From contig SCTK01000015.1 of the NCBI GenBank assembly GCA_004298905.1, positions 1 through 64,000 of the forward strand: a stretch of 64,000 nucleotides of DNA, in the 5' to 3' direction. The position numbers and the translations under genes are program-made. The notes under the pieces are model-generated. The model saw only the letters and a list, made by a program, of their open reading frames with translations. It had not been told where the DNA came from and did not search any database. Below are positions 47,428-56,900 of this stretch, piece by piece. This DNA comes from Burkholderiaceae bacterium. GTDB taxonomy: Bacteria > Pseudomonadota > Gammaproteobacteria > Burkholderiales > Burkholderiaceae_D. Position 1 is the first letter of the stretch, and every line of letters begins with the position of its first letter.

Positions 47428-47495
47428 AGTCTTCTCCTTCACGAAAACATTGATGCCATCACCTTGAACCATCACCCACCATTGTATTTCGCCAC

Positions 47496-48065
47496 TTAAA
47501 AATTATTAGGGCGACTTGGATCTTTTCTGCGGTCGCAGCCGGGCGTATCGTGATTCCAGTGTTTACCGTCGGGCGCACATTTGAAGAATGTTTGCGGCCC
47601 TTCGGTCTTGCATTGCAGCCAGTAGAGTGTTCCCACACCCTCGCAGGTGGTATGTCCTGAAGATTGCGCCGGTGCCGCGGCCGCTGCCTGAGATTTCTGA
47701 GCCGCCGGCTGGGACGGTGTCCCTGTGCCAGCCGCCTTGCGGGCGGGACTGGCGGGCTTAGCGGACGCGGGCGCCGCACTGCCCGGTGATTCATCCTGAC
47801 GCACATCAGAAGTTCCAGCCGCCGGTGATGCATCGGCGGTTTTTTTATTCTTGATCCACCAGGCTGTGCCGGTGCCAACGGCAAGCACTAGAATCGCCAC
47901 CACCATGACGATCAAGGCCCAGTACGACGCTCCGCGTCCGCCGCTGGCCGTGGTTGCCGCAGCGGGTGGTACGGCGGCAGAGGTAGCTGCCATGTTGCAA
48001 CCGCATTTGCTGCAGAATTTTGCGCCCGGACTATTTTCCGCCGCGCATTGAGGACAGGCTGTCAT
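47496..48065 (-). CDS. Zinc-ribbon membrane protein, small
   Basis: 189 residues. N-terminal double-CxxC ribbon CPQCAAENSPGAKFCSKCG, one membrane helix (YWALIVMVVAILVLAVGTGTAWW), a long Ala/Pro/Ser linker and a C-terminal domain with four Cys (CEGVGTLYWLQCK; FFKCAPDG; PGCDRRK). The start overlaps the stop of the upstream zinc-ribbon gene (ATGA). The ribbon-plus-membrane design recalls YqxM/TcaA-like proteins, but no function can be assigned. Confidence 0.65.
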   Translation of the reverse strand: MTACPQCAAENSPGAKFCSKCGCNMAATSAAVPPAAATTASGGRGASYWALIVMVVAILVLAVGTGTAWWIKNKKTADASPAAGTSDVRQDESPGSAAPASAKPASPARKAAGTGTPSQPAAQKSQAAAAAPAQSSGHTTCEGVGTLYWLQCKTEGPQTFFKCAPDGKHWNHDTPGCDRRKDPSRPNNF

Positions 48066-49183
48066 ACTGTGTTCCCTCCAAGTTTATGGCCGCAGTGGCC
48101 ACAGAAAAGATCGTTTGCACCCACAGATCCCTGACACTGCGGACAAGTGACAGAGGGACTCTGGCGTTGCACCTGCATTTGCTGCCGGGTGGTTTCCGCC
48201 TTTTGCTTGACTTGATCGACCGCACCGGTCAGACGTGCAGCATACGCATCGGCCGACAGACCGCTACTGACGTTGGTGTAGATGATGCAGTAACCCGCCA
48301 GTGCGACCAGCGATGGAATCACCGCCGCGCACGCGAGCAGGAAGCCACCACCAAGCATGCCCGTCATGGCATAAGCGCCGCCGTCTTCCCAGCGCCCCAC
48401 CCCGTGCCAGCCGCCATACATTCCATCATGCATGCCACCCCACATGCCACCAAAACCCATTTGATCGCCGTTCGGCAAAACCATGCCGGAGAGCACTGCG
48501 GTACCCAACAGCCCGGAAAATACAATCCCCCATACCAGCATGGCCACCATTGCCACCAGCAGGCTGAGCAATACGGATTGCACGACGACCGCCAGCAAGC
48601 GCTCACGCGTGATCGCCCACAACATGCCCAGCGTTTGCATCACACCGTGGCCTTCCCACAGCGCGGGCCAGGCCAGTGCGGCGACAAAAGCCGCTGCGAA
48701 CCAGGCCACACCGATCGACAAGGCCGCCAAGGGAAACACGACGAGATAGAACAGTGGGCCGATGCCCGGAATTTTGCACACCAGCAAGGCGATGACAACG
48801 ACCAGATACAGGCATAAGAGCGCCAGCCCCAGCAGCAATAAAATGCCCAGCATGCGCGGCACGGTGACCAAGCCCGCCCACAGGGCATCGCTGATCGTGC
48901 GTACCGGCTGGCCATGCACTTGATCGCGCACCAGCACACCGGTAGTCGATACCCCCACGACCGCCAGCACAGACACGATCAAGAAACCCAGAAAACCTAC
49001 ACCCATCCCCGCCGCACCGAAACGCATGCCAACGCGCATGGCCAGTGCACTGACCGCCATGAAGAATACGGTCGTCACAATCACGGTCAACAGCAGCGTG
49101 ATAAAAGCACGCCGGTTGGAAACAGCCTCCAGCGCCTGCAACAGCCCGCGCGAGGCAGCAATATGCTCTGCGATTTTCGACAT
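48062..49183 (-). CDS. Multi-pass membrane protein with C-terminal zinc ribbon
   Basis: 373 residues from the ATG at 49183 (GGAG upstream). Six or so membrane helices (AFITLLLTVIVTTVFFMAVSA to ACAAVIPSLVALAGYCIIY), a Gly/Met-rich loop (MGFGGMWGGMHDGMYGGWHG) that could bind metal, and a CPQCQGSV...CGHCGHK ribbon at the end. It is coupled to the ribbon protein downstream, which has the same ribbon type at its N-terminus. Unassigned; envelope or metal-related function is possible. Confidence 0.65.
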   Translation of the reverse strand: MSKIAEHIAASRGLLQALEAVSNRRAFITLLLTVIVTTVFFMAVSALAMRVGMRFGAAGMGVGFLGFLIVSVLAVVGVSTTGVLVRDQVHGQPVRTISDALWAGLVTVPRMLGILLLLGLALLCLYLVVVIALLVCKIPGIGPLFYLVVFPLAALSIGVAWFAAAFVAALAWPALWEGHGVMQTLGMLWAITRERLLAVVVQSVLLSLLVAMVAMLVWGIVFSGLLGTAVLSGMVLPNGDQMGFGGMWGGMHDGMYGGWHGVGRWEDGGAYAMTGMLGGGFLLACAAVIPSLVALAGYCIIYTNVSSGLSADAYAARLTGAVDQVKQKAETTRQQMQVQRQSPSVTCPQCQGSVGANDLFCGHCGHKLGGNTV

Positions 49184-49395
49184 GAAAACTCCACTTTGTT
49201 TGTGCTGCTTGTTATTGGAATCAACTGCACTGCGGAGGGTGGGGCGTGGTCTCAATGCTGATCGGACAAGCCCTCTGGAACGCCAGTCTTCCCCAAGACC
49301 GGCGCGTCGATGTTAGCACTTCAGCCAAGACGGTGACAAGTATTTCAACCACGCCGCTTGCACAGAAAATCCTTGCCGCTCGCGGGAATTCATTT

Positions 49396-49836
49396 TTATT
49401 TGGTGCGTTCAAATTCCGCCGCAACGTCATCGGCCGACGGATTGGACTTGCCCATGCCGTTGATGAACACCGCCGGGATCTCGCCGCTCAGCACCGTTGA
49501 GGCACGCGTGAGGCTGGCCTTGTCTTCCTCGGTCGGGTTTTGTATATGCGCCGCGAACGATGCGCCCCGCGTATTGGGAATGCCCCGGCGCGTCAGCGCC
49601 TCCGCCAGCGCATCCGCGCGCTTCGCGGCGGCGGACGGGCAATTGAGCGGCGCAAGGATCAGCACCGTGTTCTGGCGCGCAGCTTCCGGCATTGCAGTCG
49701 GGATGAACCCATTCGGGCTGGGCTCGGCGTGTGCCATGGCTTGCGTTTGCTTGAAGCTGGAATTCTGATGACCACTCCAGAAATGGTACCCAAGCCCCAG
49801 CACACCCACCAGCATCAACATTTTGAGAATCTGCAT
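49396..49836 (-). CDS. Small exported protein, thioredoxin/glutaredoxin-like region
   Basis: 146 residues from the ATG at 49836 (AGGAG 6-7 bases upstream). A signal anchor (ILKMLMLVGVLGLGYHFW) leads to a domain with TVLILAPLNCPSAAAKRADALAEAL and PAVFINGMGKSNPS, a strand-helix pattern like glutaredoxins with a single Cys rather than CxxC. Periplasmic. The family is not recognised. Confidence 0.5.
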   Translation of the reverse strand: MQILKMLMLVGVLGLGYHFWSGHQNSSFKQTQAMAHAEPSPNGFIPTAMPEAARQNTVLILAPLNCPSAAAKRADALAEALTRRGIPNTRGASFAAHIQNPTEEDKASLTRASTVLSGEIPAVFINGMGKSNPSADDVAAEFERTK

Positions 49837-49887
49837 GCACTGCTCCTGTGGTCTGTGCATTAATTAACGGCCCGGCACAGCGAATGC

Positions 49888-49992
49888 TTACAGCATCTTG
49901 CCCTTGACGTACCTGAACTCATGCGTCTCGCCTTGATAAACCCAGGCATCGTGACGGACTTTGGGGATAAGCGTGCGATCGAGTTTAACCAC
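49888..49992 (-). CDS. Possible very small CDS (34 aa)
   Basis: From a GTG at 49992 the frame gives 34 residues, including PKVRHDAWVYQGETHEFRY, which reads like real protein, with a stop at 49888. There is no ribosome-binding site and the start is uncertain. It may be the 3' remnant of a gene. It sits just after the DUF3465 gene. Confidence 0.25.
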   Translation of the reverse strand: MVKLDRTLIPKVRHDAWVYQGETHEFRYVKGKML

Positions 49993-50021
49993 CGCATATA
50001 AAACACGCCGAAACGACGCCG

Positions 50022-50453
50022 CTATTGATAGGTTTCACCGTTGTGCTTCAACCAACCCGCAGCATGTGCGCCACGCGGATCGCGATGCGTCCAGTGCACC
50101 ACGCCGCCGCGCGCATTCCATTCGTAGATACCGCTGAAGGCAACCGTATCACCGGCCTTCAACCCTGCCACCCGTGGCGCGAGATCGATGTTGTGCGCAA
50201 CCAGCACCGTCTGCCCCGAAGCCAGCCTGAGAATGAAACGCTGATGGCGACTGCCAAATTTATCGTCCGAAAAAACCCGTGTCACCACACCCTCGCCGTT
50301 GACGCGGATGCCGCTCGCATGTTCACTGACGGCACGCGCAATCAGCGCGTCCGCCGTCGCCGGGCCTTCTGCAACAGCGTGATTGCCCTGCAACTGACCC
50401 CAGCCCAGATACAGGGCCGCGATGAGCGCTAATGCCGATAGCAGCTTGCTCAT
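50022..50453 (-). CDS. DUF3465-domain exported protein
   Basis: 143 residues. A signal peptide (LLSALALIAALYLGWGQ) and a beta-rich OB-fold-like domain: VNGEGVVTRVFSDD, RHQRFILRLASGQTVLVAHN, AGDTVAFSGIYEWNARGGVVHWTHRDP. This matches DUF3465, of unknown role, thought to be periplasmic. The stop codon is TAG. Single gene; the upstream region 50454-50558 leads to the cassette region. Confidence 0.8.
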   Translation of the reverse strand: MSKLLSALALIAALYLGWGQLQGNHAVAEGPATADALIARAVSEHASGIRVNGEGVVTRVFSDDKFGSRHQRFILRLASGQTVLVAHNIDLAPRVAGLKAGDTVAFSGIYEWNARGGVVHWTHRDPRGAHAAGWLKHNGETYQ

Positions 50454-50558
50454 GCGTTCAGCTCACTCTACTTGCAGGGGAAATTGCGCACTCATTTGTG
50501 ACGAGTCGCGCTGATTTTCTGTAGGCTGCCAAAATCGTATCGACTCCGGTACCTTTTA

Positions 50559-50978
50559 TTAGGCCTCAGCATACGACCTCACAACCTCTTTCTCTCGCTC
50601 CTCCGCTGCAATGTGGAGCAGCAGCGTGTTCTCCAAAGAGACCGTCGGATGAAACGCGCTGTTCTTGGAGAACCAGAAGACCTCAGCCAGCGTTTCGCCT
50701 TCGTGCCAGGTTGTCATGACGAAGCGGTCCTGCGGGATCTCTTTGAAGTCGAACTGTTCTATGTTGGCCATGTCGACGGAGTCATCCCATGAGCTGCTGT
50801 TCACGCCCCACGCCATCATGTACAGACAGCCCGACTGGATAAGCCAACCGCTAACGGCTGCCTGCCAATCGGGCGAAACCTGCGCCTCCGCAATGATGAC
50901 TGCCCGGAACGGCGCCAGGCGAGGGGCGTCAGGCAGAACTACCTCAGGCTTGACGTGCAGATAGATGACCTGTGACAT
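50559..50978 (-). CDS. Integron cassette protein, last cassette (DUF7684-type)
   Basis: 139 residues. The sequence (APFRAVIIAEAQVSPDWQ, GWLIQSGCLYMMAWG, RFVMTTWHEGE, AFHPTVSLENTLLLH) resembles hypothetical proteins repeatedly found in integron gene cassettes. Its ATG is only 3 bases from the attC core, as is typical of a cassette gene. Its stop codon falls inside a GCCTAAT that looks like the first core of its own attC, but no attC follows, so the 3' recombination site seems lost. The function is unknown. Confidence 0.75.
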   Translation of the reverse strand: MSQVIYLHVKPEVVLPDAPRLAPFRAVIIAEAQVSPDWQAAVSGWLIQSGCLYMMAWGVNSSSWDDSVDMANIEQFDFKEIPQDRFVMTTWHEGETLAEVFWFSKNSAFHPTVSLENTLLLHIAAEEREKEVVRSYAEA

Positions 50979-50981
50979 GAG

Positions 50982-51059
50982 GCCTAACGTTTGACATGAG
51001 GGGCGGCCGACAGCAGGCGAAGCCTGATGTTGGACGTCCCCTCGATGGAAGGGTTAGCC
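50982..51059 (-). other. attC recombination site between two integron cassettes
   Basis: In the minus-strand direction it starts GGCTAAC (R'', 51059-51053), ends GTTAGGC (R', 50988-50982) and between them can fold through GAGGGG / CCCCTC and an inner AGGC-TTC-GCCT hairpin. The first 6 bases of the upstream cassette (TTAGCC at 51525-51520) complement R'' exactly, as required if the cassette once circularised. Confidence 0.85.
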
Positions 51060-51066
51060 GTCTCGC

Positions 51067-51516
51067 TCATATGTGAAGCGGGATTTCATGAAGCTGGCAA
51101 CCCAAGACTGCCTCCAACTGAGCGAGCTGGTCGGCCGACAAACCTCTGCTATTGGGATTCATGGCTTCGAGCACATAGCTACCGAAGCCCGCAGGCCAAA
51201 CATACCTCAAGCCCGCGAGCGACACGGACGAGCCGCAGCACGGTGCGACGCACTGCAGAGACGAGAAGCCAGACTTGGCCGCGTTCTCCATTGCGCCGCT
51301 CCACCATGGCTCGGCATCTGCGCCGCAGACTGGGCACTGCACGCCTGACCAGTTGCCGCCAGGGTGAAAGAACACGACTTCCTCTTGGAACGTTGATTCA
51401 ACAGACTCGGCATCTGGCAGCAACACAGACAGCAAGGACTGAGCTTTGGCCGACGCTTCCTGCGTCGGTCGGAAAGTGGGAACCTTGGGGACGTACTGGA
51501 GCCAGTTGTCGGACAT
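51067..51516 (-). CDS. Integron cassette protein with zinc-ribbon motif
   Basis: 149 residues, MSDNWLQYVPKVPTFRP at the start, Cys pairs CPVCGAD and CVAPCC around residues 80-110, and a C-terminal LSADQLAQLEAVLGCQLHEIP. A family common in integron arrays, from memory, without known function. It starts 3 bases after a GTTAGCC core (51526-51520) and ends 7 bases before its attC, so the whole unit 50988-51525 is a complete cassette. Confidence 0.75.
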   Translation of the reverse strand: MSDNWLQYVPKVPTFRPTQEASAKAQSLLSVLLPDAESVESTFQEEVVFFHPGGNWSGVQCPVCGADAEPWWSGAMENAAKSGFSSLQCVAPCCGSSVSLAGLRYVWPAGFGSYVLEAMNPNSRGLSADQLAQLEAVLGCQLHEIPLHI

Positions 51517-51519
51517 GAC

Positions 51520-51560
51520 GGCTAACCCGATGTATACGACATCTTGTCGTACAACCCAGT
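51520..51560. other. Upstream cassette boundary (GTTAGCC core and hairpin)
   Basis: On the minus strand GTTAGCC (51526-51520) immediately precedes the cassette gene. Just upstream, TACGAC and GTCGTA arms with a 5-base loop could be the remains of an attI or attC site. No intI gene is visible in the window. Confidence 0.55.
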
Positions 51561-51651
51561 CAAAAATTTCATATCAGTCATTGACGTTGTTGATTTGAAA
51601 AATTATCGGGACAATAAAAATACCAGCAGCAAGAGCCTGCCGCGGCACTCA

Positions 51652-53115
51652 CTAATGCTGCGTCCCACCCACCGTCAAGCCATCAATGCGTAACGTGGGT
51701 TGACCGACACCCACCGGGACGCTCTGGCCTTCCTTGCCGCAGACGCCGACGCCGCGGTCGAGGGCCATGTCGTTGCCGATCATGGAGACGCGCGTGAGGG
51801 CGTCGGGGCCGTTGCCGATGAGGGTGGCGCCTTTGACGGGGTATTGGATTTTGCCGTGTTCGACCCAGTAGGCTTCGCTGGTGGAGAAGACGAATTTGCC
51901 GCTGGTGATGTCTACCTGCCCGCCGCCGAAGTTGACGGCGTAGAGGCCGCGTTCGATCGAGGCGACGATTTCCTGCGGGTCTTTGTCACCGTTCAACATG
52001 GTGGTGTTGGTCATGCGCGGCATGGGAATGTGGGCATACGATTCGCGCCGCGCATTGCCGGTGACGGGGACTTTCATCAGGCGGGCGTTGAGGCTGTCTT
52101 GCAAATAGCTGCGCAGGATGCCGTCTTCGATCAAGACATTGCACTGCGTCGGGTTGCCTTCGTCGTCGATGTTGAGCGAGCCGCGCCGGTTGGTGAGCGT
52201 GCCATCATCCACCACCGTGACGCCTTTGGCGGCGACCTGTTCGCCGATGCGGCCACTGAACGCGGAGGAACCTTTGCGGTTGAAGTCGCCCTCTAATCCA
52301 TGACCGATGGCTTCATGCAGCAACACGCCGGGCCAGCCGGGGCCGAGCACAACCGTCATCTGTCCGGCGGGCGCGGGGCGGGCATCGAGATTGGTGAGGG
52401 CTTGGTCGACTGCTTCGTTGACATAGCGGTGCAAGAGTTCATCGCTGAAATAGGCGAGGTCGTAGCGCCCGCCGCCACCGCTGCTGCCCTGTTCGCGACG
52501 GCCGTTTTGTTCGGCCAGCACGGTCACGGAAACACGCACTAGCGGTCGCACGTCGGCGGCCATCACGCCGTCGTGACGTGCAATCAGCACCACATCGTAT
52601 TCGCTGGCGAGGCTGGCCATCACTTGCTTGACGCGCGGATCGCGCGCGCGCGCCGCACGTTCGATTTTTTCCAGCAGCGCAACTTTTTGGGTGGCATCCA
52701 GTGTCGGCAAGGGATCGCTGTGGCCATAGAGTCGATGTGCGGGCGCGAATTGCGCACTCGGCACCTTGATGCGGCGTTGCTGGCCCTGCTGGGCGATGCT
52801 GCGCGTGGTGTGCGCGGCGGCTTGCAAGGCTGCCAGACTGATGTCGTCGGAATAAGCGAAGGCGGTTTTCTCGCCGACCAGCGCCCGCACGCCCACGCCC
52901 TGGTCGATGCTGAAACTGCCGGATTTGACGATGCCCTCTTCCAGACTCCAACCCTCGGCGCGCGTCAGTTGAAAATAAAAATCGGCGGCGTCGATCTGAT
53001 GGCTGCGCATCTCATGCAGCACGCGCTGGATTTTGGCTTCGTCCAGGCCGTAGGGTTCAAGCAGGGTGGCACGGGCGATCGCCAGCGTGGAGAGATTGGG
53101 TTCCAGAGGATTCAT
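51652..53115 (-). CDS. tldD: Metalloprotease TldD
   Basis: 487 residues (E. coli 481). The HExxxH zinc site is HEAIGHGLEGD. TldD and TldE (PmbA) form a complex that degrades unstructured peptides and matures microcin- or RiPP-type leaders; TldE is not in this window. The C-terminus ends in LRIDGLTVGGTQH. A single gene, upstream of the nitrilase and yhdP operon in gene order, with the same orientation. Confidence 0.97.
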   Translation of the reverse strand: MNPLEPNLSTLAIARATLLEPYGLDEAKIQRVLHEMRSHQIDAADFYFQLTRAEGWSLEEGIVKSGSFSIDQGVGVRALVGEKTAFAYSDDISLAALQAAAHTTRSIAQQGQQRRIKVPSAQFAPAHRLYGHSDPLPTLDATQKVALLEKIERAARARDPRVKQVMASLASEYDVVLIARHDGVMAADVRPLVRVSVTVLAEQNGRREQGSSGGGGRYDLAYFSDELLHRYVNEAVDQALTNLDARPAPAGQMTVVLGPGWPGVLLHEAIGHGLEGDFNRKGSSAFSGRIGEQVAAKGVTVVDDGTLTNRRGSLNIDDEGNPTQCNVLIEDGILRSYLQDSLNARLMKVPVTGNARRESYAHIPMPRMTNTTMLNGDKDPQEIVASIERGLYAVNFGGGQVDITSGKFVFSTSEAYWVEHGKIQYPVKGATLIGNGPDALTRVSMIGNDMALDRGVGVCGKEGQSVPVGVGQPTLRIDGLTVGGTQH

Positions 53116-53174
53116 GGCGTGTTTCTACAAGGGGACTGATTACATCATACTCGGTTGAAAAACCCTTGGCCGCC

Positions 53175-53987
53175 TTAGCGAATCACCCGATGCCTCAGCG
53201 CGGGCAGGTTGCTGCGCACGGTGGAGAGCAGTTGCGGATCAATGTCGCCGACCACCACGCCCTCGCCTTCAGCCAGCACCTGTGTCACAACGCCCCAGGG
53301 ATCAATCAACATGCTGTGGCCATAGGTGTGACGGCCATTCGGATGGTGGCCGCTTTGCGCGGGGGCGAGGACGTAACACTGGTTTTCGATCGCGCGGGCG
53401 CGCAGCAGCACTTCCCAATGCGCGCGGCCGGTGGTGGCGGTAAAGGCGGCAGGCACGAGGATCAGGGAGACTGCGCCCATCGCGCGGTAGAGTTCCGGGA
53501 AGCGCAGGTCGTAGCACACCGACAGGCCGACGCGGCCGCACGGCGCATCGAAGGTGATGACGTCAGCGCCACTGCTGATGGTGCGCGCTTCGTCGTAGGA
53601 CTCTTCGCCCTTTTTGAAATTGAATAAGTGGATCTTGTCGTAGCGCGCCACCCGTTCGCCCTGCGGGTTGAACACCAGCACGGAATTTTTTACCTTGTCC
53701 GTTTCCGGAGCCACCAAGGGCAGCGTACCGCCGACCAGCCAGAGGCCGTGCTGTTTTGCCGTGCGCGCCAGAAATTCCTGCACCACGCCGCTGCCTTCGG
53801 CTTCGCGTTGCTTTACCTTGTCTTCATCTTTCCAGCCCATCAGGCAAAAGTATTCCGGCAAGGCCACCAGTTGCGCGCCCTGCGCCGCTGCCTGTGCGAT
53901 CAGGCGCGCAGCAGTATCGAGGTTGCGCGCAATCTCGGGCGTGGAAGTCATTTGCACGGCGGCTACGCGAAAAGCAGGGGCACTCAT
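53175..53987 (-). CDS. Carbon-nitrogen hydrolase, Nit1/Nit2-type
   Basis: 270 residues from the ATG at 53987, which lies in an ATGA overlap with the yhdP stop. The Glu-Lys-Cys triad is visible: LPEYFCLM, KIHLFNFKKGE and SVCYDLRFPELYR. The Nit1/NIT2 branch acts as a deaminated-glutathione or omega-amidase repair amidase. Gene order yhdP-nit-tldD is common in beta- and gammaproteobacteria. Substrate assigned from subfamily resemblance only. Confidence 0.9.
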   Translation of the reverse strand: MSAPAFRVAAVQMTSTPEIARNLDTAARLIAQAAAQGAQLVALPEYFCLMGWKDEDKVKQREAEGSGVVQEFLARTAKQHGLWLVGGTLPLVAPETDKVKNSVLVFNPQGERVARYDKIHLFNFKKGEESYDEARTISSGADVITFDAPCGRVGLSVCYDLRFPELYRAMGAVSLILVPAAFTATTGRAHWEVLLRARAIENQCYVLAPAQSGHHPNGRHTYGHSMLIDPWGVVTQVLAEGEGVVVGDIDPQLLSTVRSNLPALRHRVIR

Positions 53988-56900
53988 TTGGCGGTCTCCT
54001 CGCTGACATTGCCTTGCTGTTTTGGCTCGCGTTTGACGACATTTGGTTCGGCCCAAGAGCCAGTGACATCGTATTCATAGGTCAGAATCTTCGACAGCGG
54101 ATCCTTGAGCAGCTTCTGCGCCAGCCAGCTGGCGACACCTGCGACCGGATTGGCCAGCAACAGCAAGCCAGAAACACTGCCCGACACCGAGGGCAGGATC
54201 ACCAGATGCAATTGCTGGGTTTCATGGGCGAGATCGACGTCGCCTTCCATCAACACGGTGGCGTTGACGCCTTTCATCTTGAAATCGTGGGTGGTCGCAA
54301 TACCGTTATTGATCTCGATGCCGGAGCGCACGGTGTCGAACGCAAAACCGTCGCTGAAGATATCGCGGAAGTCCAGCGTGATCCGTCGTGGCAAGGCCTG
54401 CAGGCTGAGCACACCCAGCAACTTGGCAATGCCGGGGTCGGCCTTGAGGAATTGTCCCTTGTCGACCCCCATTTGAATATGGCCATTCAAGCTCGGGTAG
54501 TCGATCGCCACCGGGCTGCCGCGCCAGCTGATGCTGCCTTCGAGTTTGCCGTTCCCGCTTTTGACGGTATCTTTTTGGCCGAAGCGTTCCAGCAGCTTGC
54601 CAGCATCGACGATGTCGAGCGTGAACTCGAGCGCCATCCTGCGTGGTACCGGGGTTTTTCCCACCTCTTTCCCTGCCCCCTTTTGCGCCAGCGACGAGAG
54701 CCGACCCCAGGTGCCACTGGCATTGAAGCTGCCATCCGGGTTGTTCAATTTGAGTTTCTGCAACTGCCACAAAGGATTGCCCGCGGTGCCTACATTGCTC
54801 GCTTGCAATTCGAGTTGGCCCAGGTGTTTGCCGTTCAGGGTGAACGCATCGACCCGCAGATCGATGGCCGGCATGTCGTCTGGAACATCGGTCAGTACAT
54901 CGGCCATTTCACGGCTCGCGCTTTGCGGAATTTCCAACCGTGCCAAATGCGCCATCAGCGTGCTGCCGTTTTTCTCCGGTTGCCAGGCCAGGTAACCGGA
55001 CAACTGATCGGCATCCAGGTTGGCCTGCCAGCGTTTGCCGCTGCGCGCCGCGCCCAGAGTGACGTGTTGCACCGTGCGTCCATACAGGGTCACCGCATCG
55101 CTGCGCAGGGTCAACAGGTCGGGCAGGACATCGTTGCTGCGATTGTCGGCCGCCGGGCCCGCATTGCCAAGAACAGCGCGCCACTGGTCCAGATCCACCG
55201 CAGGCAAATGAATGTGGGCCGCCAGACCACTGTCGGGCAATACTGCGCTTTCATTGACGGCAATCACCCCGCGCTTGAATTCAGCGCCGTGCGCTCCGTG
55301 CTCCCGTTCGAGGCGTGCTTCGATATGGGCGGCGTTGGCATCCAGCAAGACACGCACCTCATGTCCGCCGCGTTTCGGTGCCGTAGCGGACGTATTGGTG
55401 GGCGTATCCAGCGGGCGGCTTTCGAGGTGAAAGGGCAGACTGTCGTTGACGCTCTTCCGTAATGGCGCCGGCAAATTGATCGCCAATCCCTTCAGCGTCG
55501 ATTCGATCTGCATCTGCAACGCGCCCCGGTTCAGGGTGATGCTGCCGCCATAAGTCGCCGCACCGCTCAATGCCTGTGTTGCCATGCTGGGGAGCGCGCG
55601 CTGTATACCGGGTGCAGTCAGTTGACCGTCAACGCGAATCAGCGTGCTGCCATTGGGCTGGGTCTTGCCATCCAGCTTGAGGGTGCCGCCGAGAAAATTG
55701 CCGCTGACCTCGCGCAGATTAAAACTGTGCTCGGTAAATTCCAGCCGCCCTTGCGTATGCTGCAAAGCCAGTTGCGGCTGCGCGCCATCCAGCGCAATGT
55801 CGTTGTTGGAAAATGCCAATGTGCCACTCACTTTGCCCTGCCGAATGTCGTTCAATGGCAGCTCCAATTGCAACTCGACCTGGCTATTGCCACTGGCCTG
55901 AATCGTATTGGTGAATTGATCGATCCAGTCGCCCACCGGGCTGTCGTTGGCATAGCGCAGGGCATCCTGCAACTTGCCACGGGCCTTGCCGGAAGCCACC
56001 AATACAGCATGTCGCAGGTCGGCTATGGATACCTCCCCGCTTGCGATCTGCAAACCAGATACCCGCCCGCTCTTGACATTGATATGCATCCCCTCGCGCT
56101 CAAACACCAGCTCGCCTTCGACCTGATCGATCGCCGGCCAGACCGGTGCCCATTGAATGGCGCCCTGCTTGATGCGCGCGGCAATGCGAAACTGGCCCTT
56201 GGCCGGATCGCGGAACGGGAAATCCTGCAAGGCCCCGCGCAGTTCAAACCGCACATCGTCGGAGCCACCTTCCTTGATCGACTGCTCCACCCAATGACGC
56301 GTGATGGGAATGGATTGCGGCAGATAACGCGCCACGCGAACCCCCTGCACGTGCGACAAGCGGCCGTGCAAATCGGCCACGCCCGGTCCCTGTCCGTCAT
56401 AGCGGTACTGGCCTTCCAATTCACCGGCGGCATCGGCATTGGCAAAGCTCAGATGCTTGAAATTCACCTCATATTGCGCCGCCTGCTTTTTCCAGCCAAT
56501 CTCGCCTTTCAGCGCCTGTACCGGAACCAGCGGCTCGGCAAACAAACCCGGAAAAGTCACGCTGGAATCGTGGCTGTCCAAGGCGAGCACGCCACTCTCT
56601 TGATCGATTTCGAAGCGGCCCGACAGGTTGGAAAATCCCGGCACACCCAGCTTGGGCCGTGCGGCCAGCTCACTGCCCAAGGGTGGAATCTCTGGCACGG
56701 GTGGGGATTTTTTTGCAGCCAGTTTGCCGCGCGGTTTTTTTACCGGCGGTGCAGGGGTCGCTACCGCCTGCTCTCCGACAACGGGCTGGGCCTCCTGGGC
56801 ACGCATTTCCAGACCGGCAAATTCACCCTTGACGCGATAGCGTAGCGCTTCCGGCGCGAGCATGGGGTCGCCCTGCCAGGTGGCTCTCAAATCCGTGAGG

